Shown here piece by piece: positions 15,216 through 22,470 of a DNA stretch of 27,149 nt. The stretch comes from Bacteroides sp. UBA939 (GTDB lineage: Bacteria; Bacteroidota; Bacteroidia; Bacteroidales; Bacteroidaceae), in assembly GCF_002293435.1 (NCBI RefSeq), contig NZ_DBDF01000098.1:1-27149 (forward strand), in the 5' to 3' direction. Under the pieces are notes generated by a model, which saw only the letters and a list, made by a program, of their open reading frames with translations, ran no database searches and was not told where the DNA came from. How positions within the stretch are numbered: the stretch's first letter is position 1; each line of letters opens with the position of its first letter. Position numbers and translations under genes: made by a program.

Positions 15216-16739
15216 TTAGTGTTTAAAGTGACGGATACCTGTTGTGACCATCGCAATGCCATGCTCGTTACAATAATCGAACGATAGCTGATCTTTAACC
15301 GAACCACCCGGTTGGATAACTGCTGTCACACCTTCATGACCGGCAATCTCTACGCAGTCCGGGAAAGGGAAGAAAGCATCAGATGCCATCACAGAACCGT
15401 TAAGCTCAAAGCCGAAGTTCTTGGCTTTCTCAATGGCTTGCTTCAGTGCATCTACACGCGAAGTCTGACCTACACCGCTTGCTAACAATTGCTTGCCTTT
15501 TGCTAAAACAATAGCGTTGGACTTACTGTTCTTCACAATTTTATTTGCAAAGAGCATGTCTTCTATTTCTTGTGCAGTAGGCGCTTTAGTTGTTACGGTT
15601 TTCAAATCTCCGGGTTTCTCTATATTCAGGTCACGATCTTGTACCAACACACCGTTCAGCAAAGAGCGGAACTGTTTTTTAGGAAGTATAGCCGGCTTAC
15701 GAACTAAAATAATACGATTCTTCTTTTGTCCCAGGATTTCCAGAGCGTCCACATCATAATCAGGAGCGATAATCACTTCAAAGAAAATCTTGTTGATTTC
15801 TTCGGCAGCTTCTTTATCAATCACTCCGTTTGTAATAAGCACACCACCAAAAGCGGATACCGGGTCACCTGCCAGTGCATCGTTCCATGCTTCGAGTACG
15901 GTAGGACGAGAAGCCAAACCACAAGCATTGTTGTGTTTCAATACGGCAAACGTAGTTTCCTCAAATTCGTCAATCAGATCAATAGCGGCATTGATATCAA
16001 GCAGGTTGTTATATGAAACTTCTTTTCCATGAATCTGGTCGAACATAGCTTCCGGATTTCCGTAAAAGTATCCTTTCTGATGCGGGTTCTCACCGTAACG
16101 CAAAGTCTTCTGGTTGTTAGCAGAGCAACGGAAAGCCGACCCTTCTTCACCATCAAAGTAATTGAAGATTGCCGAGTCATAATAGGAAGAAACGGCAAAC
16201 GCCTCTTTGGCAAACCAGCGGCGTTCTTCGACGGAAGTTACCGCTCCATGTTCCACCAGCATGTCGCGGAAAGGTTGGTATTGCGCCTGAGAGGCGATAA
16301 TCACTACATCGTTGAAGTTTTTGGCTGCGGCACGAATCAGAGAGATTCCGCCTATATCTATTTTTTCAATAATGGCAGCTTCGTCAGCGCCGGAAGCTAC
16401 AGTAGCTTCAAACGGATACAGGTCTACAATAACAACGTCTATTTCGGGAATTTCATATTTTTCAATCTGTTGCATATCCTGCTCCAAGTCACGGCGGCAA
16501 AGGATACCACCGAATACTTTCGGATGCAAGGTTTTCACACGTCCGCCTAAAATAGAAGGATACGTGGTCAGATCTTCTACCGCCTTGCAAGGATAACCTA
16601 AGGATTCTATAAACTGACGAGTTCCACCTGTTGAAAGAAACTCGACGCCTTCTTCATGCAGTTTGGTAATGATTTCATCCAAACCCTCTTTATGGTAAAC
16701 CGACACCAAGGCGGTTTTAATTCTTTTTGTTTCAGACAT
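15216..16739 (-). CDS. purH: Bifunctional AICAR formyltransferase / IMP cyclohydrolase
   Basis: It performs the last two steps of purine biosynthesis: formylation of AICAR with 10-formyltetrahydrofolate, then ring closure to IMP. The 507-residue protein has the N-terminal MGS-like IMP cyclohydrolase domain (STGGTRQFIESLGY about 36-49, ILGGRVKTLHPKVFGGIL about 63-80). The C-terminal AICAR formyltransferase domain has LRYGENPHQ near 213, the catalytic-type KHNNACG near 266, and the closing TTGIRHFKH. It is cytoplasmic and full length. It carries a good upstream -7 box and is probably the first gene of a purH-mreBCD-mrdA-rodA transcript, tying nucleotide synthesis to the elongation machinery at the level of transcription. 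Confidence 0.96.
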   Translation of the reverse strand: MSETKRIKTALVSVYHKEGLDEIITKLHEEGVEFLSTGGTRQFIESLGYPCKAVEDLTTYPSILGGRVKTLHPKVFGGILCRRDLEQDMQQIEKYEIPEIDVVIVDLYPFEATVASGADEAAIIEKIDIGGISLIRAAAKNFNDVVIIASQAQYQPFRDMLVEHGAVTSVEERRWFAKEAFAVSSYYDSAIFNYFDGEEGSAFRCSANNQKTLRYGENPHQKGYFYGNPEAMFDQIHGKEVSYNNLLDINAAIDLIDEFEETTFAVLKHNNACGLASRPTVLEAWNDALAGDPVSAFGGVLITNGVIDKEAAEEINKIFFEVIIAPDYDVDALEILGQKKNRIILVRKPAILPKKQFRSLLNGVLVQDRDLNIEKPGDLKTVTTKAPTAQEIEDMLFANKIVKNSKSNAIVLAKGKQLLASGVGQTSRVDALKQAIEKAKNFGFELNGSVMASDAFFPFPDCVEIAGHEGVTAVIQPGGSVKDQLSFDYCNEHGIAMVTTGIRHFKH

Positions 16740-16768
16740 GATTTGCGTATTAATATCTATATAATGCG

Positions 16769-16799
16769 CAAAGGTACTAAAAATGTTTGTTCGTACATA
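16769..16799 (-). promoter_or_regulatory. Promoter of the purH-mre operon
   Basis: On the minus strand TACCTTTG (16769-16776) is a perfect -7 box. TATG (16796-16799) lies 19 bases upstream, one mismatch from the -33 TTTG. The predicted start is near 16763, giving a leader of about 24 bases before the purH ATG. Confidence 0.6.
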
Positions 16800-16869
16800 T
16801 ACTCAAATACAATAAATTAGGTATAATTAAAGGAGGCGGCAATCGTGTCAATGAACCGGTGTAATTGTT

Positions 16870-18843
16870 TTATTCCACTCCTTTTAATTCTTCCAGTTCA
16901 GTAGAAGCGGCGTCCCACTCTTCCATCACAACACCAAGTTGTTGCTTCAACTTCTGATGTTGTTCGTAGAGTGCCATGTCCGAGGCGCCTTCAGGGGTTG
17001 TCATTCTTGCTTCAAGAATAGCGATAGCAGACTCGGTTTGTTCTATCTCCGTTTCGCAATCGGTAATGCGACGTTCCAGTTTTTTGAGCTTTTTATTCAA
17101 TTCCTTCTGAGCTTCGTAACTCAGCCTGTTACTCGAAGGCTGTGAGATAGCAGAAGGCTTTGTACCGGCAGAGAACTTTGCACCGGTAGGTGAAGTGGAA
17201 AGCGCCGGCGCTTTCTGCAATTCGTTCAGGCTTTCTATCTGCCTTTTTTGAAGGAAATCGTAGATACCTCCAAGGTGCTCTTTCACTAACCCACCACCAA
17301 ATTCATATACTTTGGTAGCAAGTCCGTCCAGAAAATCACGATCGTGGCTAACTAAGATAACCGTACCGTCAAAGTCGCGGATAGCTTCTTTCAATACATC
17401 CTTGGAACGCATATCCAAGTGGTTTGTTGGTTCGTCCAGTATCAGAAAGTTTACAGGTTCCAGCAGAAGTTTAATCATTGCCAATCGGGTGCGTTCCCCC
17501 CCACTAAGCACCTTCACCTTCTTATCGGAAGCCTCTCCGCCAAACATGAAAGCGCCAAGTATATCACGCACCTTCGTACGGATATCGCCTACCGCCACAC
17601 GGTCAATGGTGTCGAATACCGTAAGATTCTCTTCAAGCAGTTGAGCCTGATTCTGGGCGAAGTAACCTATCTGGACGTTATGTCCAAGGGTTAGCTTACC
17701 TGTATAGTCGGTAACTTCACTCATGATACACTTCACCAGCGTGGATTTTCCTTCACCGTTCTTACCTACAAAAGCGATTTTTTCGCCCCGGTTGATGGTG
17801 AGATTTACATCATGGAATACGACATGGTCGCCATAAGCCTTCTTTACGTTCTCGCAAATCACCGGATAGCTGCCGCTGCGGCTACTACAAACAAACTTCA
17901 GGCGCAATGTCGAATTATCTTCTTCATCTACTTCGATACGCTCAATCTTCTCTAATTGCTTGATACGGCTTTGTACCTGCACAGCTTTCGTTGCTTTATA
18001 CCGGAAACGTTCGATGAATGCTTCCGTATCTTCTATCTGTTTCTGTTGGTTTTCGTAAGCGCGTAACTGCTGTTCGCGACGTTCTTTACGCAGCACCACA
18101 AACTCATCGTACTTCATCTTGTAGTCGTAAATCTGTCCGCAGGAGATTTCAATAGTACGTGTAGTGACATTATTAAGGAATGCCCGATCGTGGCTTACCA
18201 GCACTACGACATTGACGCGGGTGGAAAGGAAATTTTCCAGCCATTGGATGCTTTCGATATCGAGGTGATTCGTCGGTTCGTCCAGCAGCAACACATCGGG
18301 ACGGCGGAGCAAGAGTTTTGCTAACTCAATGCGCATACGCCATCCACCGGAAAACTCGCGGGTGGGGCGATCAAAGTCTTCACGGGCAAAACCGAGACCT
18401 TGCAGGGTACGTTCCGTTTCGGCATGGAAATTTGTACCGCCCATTATCAGAAAGCGTTCATTCTCGCGGGTAAAGCAGTCGATAAGTTTATGGTAATCTT
18501 CGCTGTCGTAATCAGTGCGTTCGGCAAGCTCCTGATTCATGCGCTCAATATCGGCTTGCAGGCGGAAGATATCTTCAAATGCCAATTCGGCTTCTTCCAT
18601 TACGGTGCGTTCATCACTGAGTACCATGATTTGGGGCAGATAGCCGATGGTACATTCACGGGGAATGGCAACTACGCCGGAAGTAGGCTGCTGCAATCCG
18701 GCCAATATCTTGAGCATGGTAGATTTACCCGCACCATTCTTACCTACTAAGGCAATGCGGTCTTTTTTGTTGATAACATAAGAGACGTCTTCAAACAGGG
18801 GTGTAGCATTAAATTCTACCTTCAGCCTTTCTACGGATATCAT
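16870..18843 (-). CDS. ABC-F family ATPase (ribosome-associated type)
   Basis: A soluble protein with two ATP-binding cassettes and no membrane segments, the ABC-F layout. Cassette 1 has Walker A GKNGAGKST (34-42), signature FSGGWRMRIELAKLL and Walker B LLLDEPTNHLD. Cassette 2 has GKNGEGKST, LSGGERTRLAMIKLL and LILDEPTNHLD. Both catalytic glutamates are intact. The charged inter-cassette linker (about 240-310) corresponds to the region that enters the ribosomal tRNA exit site in this family. A C-terminal coiled-coil tail (about 590-657, KELNKKLKKLERRITDCETE) resembles Uup/YheS. I chose the ATG at 18843 (657 residues): the frame extends to a TTG at 18888, but those codons lie outside the conserved fold. 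A housekeeping translation factor is likelier than a resistance protein, given the absence of other resistance genes. Confidence 0.92.
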   Translation of the reverse strand: MISVERLKVEFNATPLFEDVSYVINKKDRIALVGKNGAGKSTMLKILAGLQQPTSGVVAIPRECTIGYLPQIMVLSDERTVMEEAELAFEDIFRLQADIERMNQELAERTDYDSEDYHKLIDCFTRENERFLIMGGTNFHAETERTLQGLGFAREDFDRPTREFSGGWRMRIELAKLLLRRPDVLLLDEPTNHLDIESIQWLENFLSTRVNVVVLVSHDRAFLNNVTTRTIEISCGQIYDYKMKYDEFVVLRKERREQQLRAYENQQKQIEDTEAFIERFRYKATKAVQVQSRIKQLEKIERIEVDEEDNSTLRLKFVCSSRSGSYPVICENVKKAYGDHVVFHDVNLTINRGEKIAFVGKNGEGKSTLVKCIMSEVTDYTGKLTLGHNVQIGYFAQNQAQLLEENLTVFDTIDRVAVGDIRTKVRDILGAFMFGGEASDKKVKVLSGGERTRLAMIKLLLEPVNFLILDEPTNHLDMRSKDVLKEAIRDFDGTVILVSHDRDFLDGLATKVYEFGGGLVKEHLGGIYDFLQKRQIESLNELQKAPALSTSPTGAKFSAGTKPSAISQPSSNRLSYEAQKELNKKLKKLERRITDCETEIEQTESAIAILEARMTTPEGASDMALYEQHQKLKQQLGVVMEEWDAASTELEELKGVE

Positions 18844-18868
18844 AATGTCAATGAAGTTTAGCGTGAGA

Positions 18869-18909
18869 AAGAACAACCCAATCCGCAAGCGAAGCGGAAA
18901 GGTGTTCTT
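18869..18909. terminator. Hairpin between the nucleotidyltransferase and ABC-F genes
   Basis: An outer stem AAGAACA (18869-18875) / TGTTCTT (18903-18909) and an inner stem TCCGC (18882-18886) / GCGGA (18894-18898) form a two-part hairpin just upstream of the ABC-F start. It may weaken read-through from the nucleotidyltransferase gene or act in the ABC-F leader. No strong T-run follows. Confidence 0.35.
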
Positions 18910-18940
18910 CCTCTTTCTTTTTCTTTGTTATAATGTGCTT

Positions 18941-19852
18941 TTAGAATAGCTTATCCGGATATTCGCCGGCGTCGACTAAGGCACGGATTTTATCTACTAC
19001 ACTTTGACGGTCTTCAGGATAAGTCACACCAAACCATTTGCTTGTAGTATCGAGAACTTCACACGTTGCAGTACCGTCCTGAATCAGTTTATCCACCATC
19101 AACGGGATGAAGAATTCACTTTTCAGGTTCTCCTGATTTTTCGGGTCGCTAAGGAAAGACTTGAAGAACTCCTTGCTATATCCGAAATAATCGGGAGTAA
19201 AGCCCCAGAAGTTCATACTGACAGGAGTTGTTTCGGGAGTGGCAACCCATTCTCCGTTATCATCTACATACTTCACTTCACCGTCCAGACGCTCAATCTT
19301 GGTACGTTCAACTACAGAAGTAAGCAGATGGTTGGCATCCGTACTGCATAACCCCCGGGATACCGTACCGCTTTCACTCAGTGTATTGCCGATACGAAAG
19401 CCGATCATAGAATACACATTCTTTGAACCTTCCGGCAAAGCGGTGAGAAATTTACCCATTGCCTGAAAAGAATCGCGACCATAGAAATCATCGCAATTGA
19501 TAGCGGCAAATGGTTCCTTGATTACATCAGCACCCATCATCACGGCGTGGTTGGTTCCCCAGGGCTTTGTACGACCTTCGGGACAAGTAAATCCTTCGGG
19601 CAGGGCATCAATGGACTGGAATACCAGTTCGCACGGGATATGACCTTCGTATTTGGAAATAATCTTATCACGGAAATCTTGTTCAAAATCCTTGCGGATA
19701 ACAAAGACCAGTTTACCGAATCCTGCGTGAATAGCATCGTAGATAGAGTAATCCATAATAGTTTCGCCATTCGGCCCCAGACCGTCCAATTGCTTTAAGC
19801 CACCATAACGACTACCCATACCGGCTGCTAATAAAAATAAAGTTGGTTTCAT
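18941..19852 (-). CDS. Sugar nucleotidyltransferase-family protein
   Basis: A 303-residue cytoplasmic protein of the NTP_transferase (sugar-1-phosphate nucleotidyltransferase) fold. The N-terminal signature LAAGMGSRYGGLKQL (8-22) is a good match to the LxxGxGxR...K nucleotide-binding loop. A metal-site AINCDDFYG follows near 117-125, and a later NFWGFTPDYF stretch corresponds to the sugar-binding half. No acyltransferase or other C-terminal domain is attached. The substrate is not decidable from sequence: it groups by eye with uncharacterised Bacteroides nucleotidyltransferases and not with GalU, RmlA or GlmU proper. The gene has its own candidate -7 box and is separated from the ABC-F gene by 97 bases. 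Confidence 0.85.
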   Translation of the reverse strand: MKPTLFLLAAGMGSRYGGLKQLDGLGPNGETIMDYSIYDAIHAGFGKLVFVIRKDFEQDFRDKIISKYEGHIPCELVFQSIDALPEGFTCPEGRTKPWGTNHAVMMGADVIKEPFAAINCDDFYGRDSFQAMGKFLTALPEGSKNVYSMIGFRIGNTLSESGTVSRGLCSTDANHLLTSVVERTKIERLDGEVKYVDDNGEWVATPETTPVSMNFWGFTPDYFGYSKEFFKSFLSDPKNQENLKSEFFIPLMVDKLIQDGTATCEVLDTTSKWFGVTYPEDRQSVVDKIRALVDAGEYPDKLF

Positions 19853-19892
19853 ATTTTAATCATTTTAAAAGGTTAGTGACACAGAGAAGTTG

Positions 19893-19900
19893 CAAAAGTA
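19893..19900 (-). promoter_or_regulatory. -7 promoter box of the nucleotidyltransferase gene
   Basis: On the minus strand TACTTTTG is a perfect TAnnTTTG match, 40 bases before the ATG at 19852. No TTTG-like -33 box is seen 19-21 bases upstream. Confidence 0.5.
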
Positions 19901-19930
19901 CGAAATAATATAATAACACGAGGTGAAATC

Positions 19931-20010
19931 CGTCTCGTGAGACGAAAAAAAACATCTCATGGGACAACTAAATCTGTCTCATGGGATGAAAGAATCCGCC
20001 TCATGAGACG
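19931..20010. repeat. Four palindromic units with exact 22-bp period
   Basis: Four 14-base units begin at 19931, 19953, 19975 and 19997, each separated by an 8-base spacer. The sequences are CGTCTCGTGAGACG, CATCTCATGGGACA, TGTCTCATGGGATG and CGCCTCATGAGACG. Each is a near-palindrome centred on AT or GT. Units 2 and 3 are also near-complements of each other, as are units 1 and 4, so the whole array can fold into one long interrupted hairpin. Three of the spacer positions carry AATC before the unit. It lies just past the tamL stop. Confidence 0.9.
19945..19988 (-). terminator. Probable terminator of the tamB-tamL transcript
   Basis: On the minus strand, unit 3 (19975-19988) and unit 2 (19953-19966) of the palindrome array pair over 14 positions, with two C-A mismatches, around an 8-base loop. 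The stem is followed immediately by an uninterrupted T8 run (19945-19952). This is the layout of an intrinsic terminator, 52 bases beyond the tamL stop. Confidence 0.68.
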
Positions 20011-20025
20011 ATTTTCTCTGTTCTT

Positions 20026-20059
20026 AGAATGAATAACCGATTAGAATGGATAACCGATA
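20026..20059. repeat. 17-bp tandem duplication at the tamL stop codon
   Basis: AGAATGAATAACCGATT (20026-20042) and AGAATGGATAACCGATA (20043-20059) are adjacent copies with two differences. The right copy encodes the last residues of TamL (IGYPF and stop, minus strand). The left copy, just past the stop and in another frame, would encode IGYSF and a stop. Confidence 0.85.
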
Positions 20060-22392
20060 GCAAAATGCCAAGCCATGCCATCTTTGAAACTCGGAATATT
20101 ATAATATCCTTTCTTCCCGGTATCATACGGGTCATGCAACGCTATTCCCCAATCCAAGCGGAACACCAGGAAGTCCAGGTCATAACGTACACCGATACCT
20201 GTACCGAGAGCTATCTGTTTCGGGAAGTTCTTCAACGTGAATTTTCCATCAGGACGACCAGTGTCTTCACGCATCAGCCAGACATTACCGGCATCAAGAA
20301 AGACAGCTCCATGCAAGTCGGCCAGGATACGGAACCTGTATTCCAGATTCGCCTCCATACGGATATCCCCCACATGGTTAATGTACGAATACTTTTTCTC
20401 CTTATCAGGCGGATATCCACCGGGACCAATACTGCGTGCGGAATATGCACGGACACTATTGGCTCCTCCTATATAGAACTGCTCCGTGTAAGGCGCCGTT
20501 GTTGCATTTCCATAAGACCAGATTACTCCTCCGGCGATGCGTGAAGCAATCATCTGGTTCCTGTCTATGCGATAGTGGTAGCGGAATTCAGAGTTCAGCT
20601 TCAGGAATTGCGCAAATGGTACGCCCAGCAATTTCTTATCTTTTCTGTTAAACGATTGTCCGAAAGTCTGGTAAATCAGAGACGTCAGGTTACCGGCGGA
20701 AGCAACCGTCGTTTGCCACCAGATGGGATTGCGCACTCCGCGGACGGATGCGTTGTCATACGTAAAGGTGTACTCCATCTTCGGGATAAACTGATCGCGA
20801 AGGCTGATGTAAAGCGCCGGATTCTGCGCCTGCAATGCATCGAAGGCGGGAGTCGGATTACGAAGTACGTTAAACGTTAGTTGGAAAGGAGTAATGCTGT
20901 GTTTCCTCGTAGGTACGGGCTGGAAATCGTACGTGACGTTTCCGCCGAACGCCAGAAGCTGGTAGTATTTTGCCCGGTTCATCTGATCTATGTAGATACG
21001 GAAAGTGGTTGAGGCGGGGAAGTCATATTCCAAAGCTCCCAAGCGCGGAAATACTACACGCGGGAAGACAAGCGAGGTCGATACTCCCACTTCATAACTG
21101 TTCATCAGCGAGCTACTGTTTCCACCGGTTTGCCACTCATACGAACCGTTCACTTTCACATTCCATGTTTCACCGCCACCAAAGACATTATTCTTCGTAA
21201 CGGTGAAAGCGGCGCCCGGTCCTGCCTGGTTATTACTCTTCATGATGACGTTGAAGTCCAGTTCCGCGTCGTAAGGTTTATCCAGCATGGCGCGTATGTT
21301 TACGTCAAGGGTATCCGATATAAGTGCGGTATCTCTCGGTGTGTATTGCACCTCCGTATAACGGAAGATACCCACACTCGCCAGACGTTCCTGAATACGG
21401 GTCTGCCTGTACTGGCTGTATAACTTTTCCGGACGGCGATTCAACCCTCCGCTGGATAGTTGCTGCCTCTTCAAATGATATCCCTGATAATTCAGCCAGC
21501 GGTAAAGCATATTGGGGCGTATCTTCAGCTTGTTGTAGTAGTGCAGCCAGAAATTCTTGTGATAAAGACTGTCATTCGGCATTTGCCCTTGCGGACCGTG
21601 TAGATAGAAACTAACATTTCCTACAAAGAAAGGCCGTTCCGCATCTTTCGGCATGCCCGGAACGGGAGTCATGCGTAGCGAAACATGTCCGCCGCGTACA
21701 AGGGTCGTATCAGCCTGATAAATCAGATAGTCGGGACGGAAGTAATAATACCCCATATTGCGCAACAGGGTGCTGATACGGGTACGTTCTCCGTCAAGGT
21801 CGGTAACATTGAACTGTTCGCCCGGACTGATAAGTGAACGCCGCCGCCCCAGGTCTATAATACGCATGGACGTTTTGTTAAAGCCATGATAATATACGGT
21901 GTCGATGGAATAGGGATTGCGCATGTTTACGGTGTATTGTAGCTTTGCTTTCAGGCTGTCTTTGGGATTGATGAAGGTCTGGTAATCGACCGTACCGTTG
22001 AAGTAACCGTAATCGTGCAGAATATTTGTCGCCACTTTCTTCCGCACATCCGGATTGACAGTAGATATGAATACGGGAGTAGCTGCGAACAGGTTGAATA
22101 TTAACTTCCCGAATCCTTTTTTGTATTTTCCGAAATCGTTGTACACCCACAATCCGAAAGGGAAAGGGATACGGTATTGGGAACTGCCCAATAATGAATT
22201 GTTGGGAGCTTTGGCAAGCGCCGCTTCCACTTCTTCCATAGCTGTGACGCCAACAGGAGTCACCGAAAGGTTTTCGACCTTTATCGGCTTCTGACCGGTA
22301 TAAAGTATCTCTCCTTCGGGCAAGTTCTTGGTTGTTGAGCAAGCTGCCAGAATCAGGGCGGTAACGAGTATATATATAAATCTCTTCATCAT
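20041..22392 (-). CDS. tamL: TamL: lipoprotein of the TamA/BamA (Omp85) superfamily
   Basis: A 783-residue outer membrane protein that should form the barrel partner of TamB. It differs from proteobacterial TamA in having a lipoprotein signal: the lipobox LAAC ends at Cys18. POTRA-like repeats occupy roughly residues 25-340, and a C-terminal 16-strand-type beta barrel follows. Within the barrel is the Omp85 signature region FYIGGANSVRAYSARSIGPG, where VRAY replaces the more usual VRGY/F. The protein ends in WHFAIGYPF, with a terminal Phe fitting a beta-signal. Two ATGs in tandem (22392, 22389) could start it. It follows tamB by 77 bases of pure heptamer repeat on the same strand. Confidence 0.9.
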   Translation of the reverse strand: MMKRFIYILVTALILAACSTTKNLPEGEILYTGQKPIKVENLSVTPVGVTAMEEVEAALAKAPNNSLLGSSQYRIPFPFGLWVYNDFGKYKKGFGKLIFNLFAATPVFISTVNPDVRKKVATNILHDYGYFNGTVDYQTFINPKDSLKAKLQYTVNMRNPYSIDTVYYHGFNKTSMRIIDLGRRRSLISPGEQFNVTDLDGERTRISTLLRNMGYYYFRPDYLIYQADTTLVRGGHVSLRMTPVPGMPKDAERPFFVGNVSFYLHGPQGQMPNDSLYHKNFWLHYYNKLKIRPNMLYRWLNYQGYHLKRQQLSSGGLNRRPEKLYSQYRQTRIQERLASVGIFRYTEVQYTPRDTALISDTLDVNIRAMLDKPYDAELDFNVIMKSNNQAGPGAAFTVTKNNVFGGGETWNVKVNGSYEWQTGGNSSSLMNSYEVGVSTSLVFPRVVFPRLGALEYDFPASTTFRIYIDQMNRAKYYQLLAFGGNVTYDFQPVPTRKHSITPFQLTFNVLRNPTPAFDALQAQNPALYISLRDQFIPKMEYTFTYDNASVRGVRNPIWWQTTVASAGNLTSLIYQTFGQSFNRKDKKLLGVPFAQFLKLNSEFRYHYRIDRNQMIASRIAGGVIWSYGNATTAPYTEQFYIGGANSVRAYSARSIGPGGYPPDKEKKYSYINHVGDIRMEANLEYRFRILADLHGAVFLDAGNVWLMREDTGRPDGKFTLKNFPKQIALGTGIGVRYDLDFLVFRLDWGIALHDPYDTGKKGYYNIPSFKDGMAWHFAIGYPF

Positions 22393-22400
22393 CTCTTTTT

Positions 22401-22470
22401 ACTACTTACTACTAACTACTTACTACTTACTACTAACTACTTACTACTAACTACTAACTACTAACCACTT
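22401..22470. repeat. Ten tandem heptamers between tamB and tamL
   Basis: From 22401 to 22470 the sequence is ten uninterrupted 7-base units, nine of the form ACTACTT or ACTACTA and a last one ACCACTT. They fill nearly all the space between the two genes; the final unit ends on the first base of the tamB stop triplet as written on the plus strand. On the minus strand the A-type units read TAGTAGT, so the tract contains stop codons in all three frames. Confidence 0.95.

Noticed and set aside
16740..16869. Purine-related or ZTP riboswitch before purH
   Set aside because: The gap is only 130 bases, the predicted leader is about 24 bases, and no conserved riboswitch core is visible.
18844..18888. 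TTG start for the ABC-F gene
   Set aside because: The extra 15 residues lie outside the conserved cassette, overlap the upstream hairpin, and an ATG sits at the expected family start.
19931..20010. CRISPR array
   Set aside because: Period 22 with 8-base spacers is too short, the units are degenerate, and there are no cas genes.
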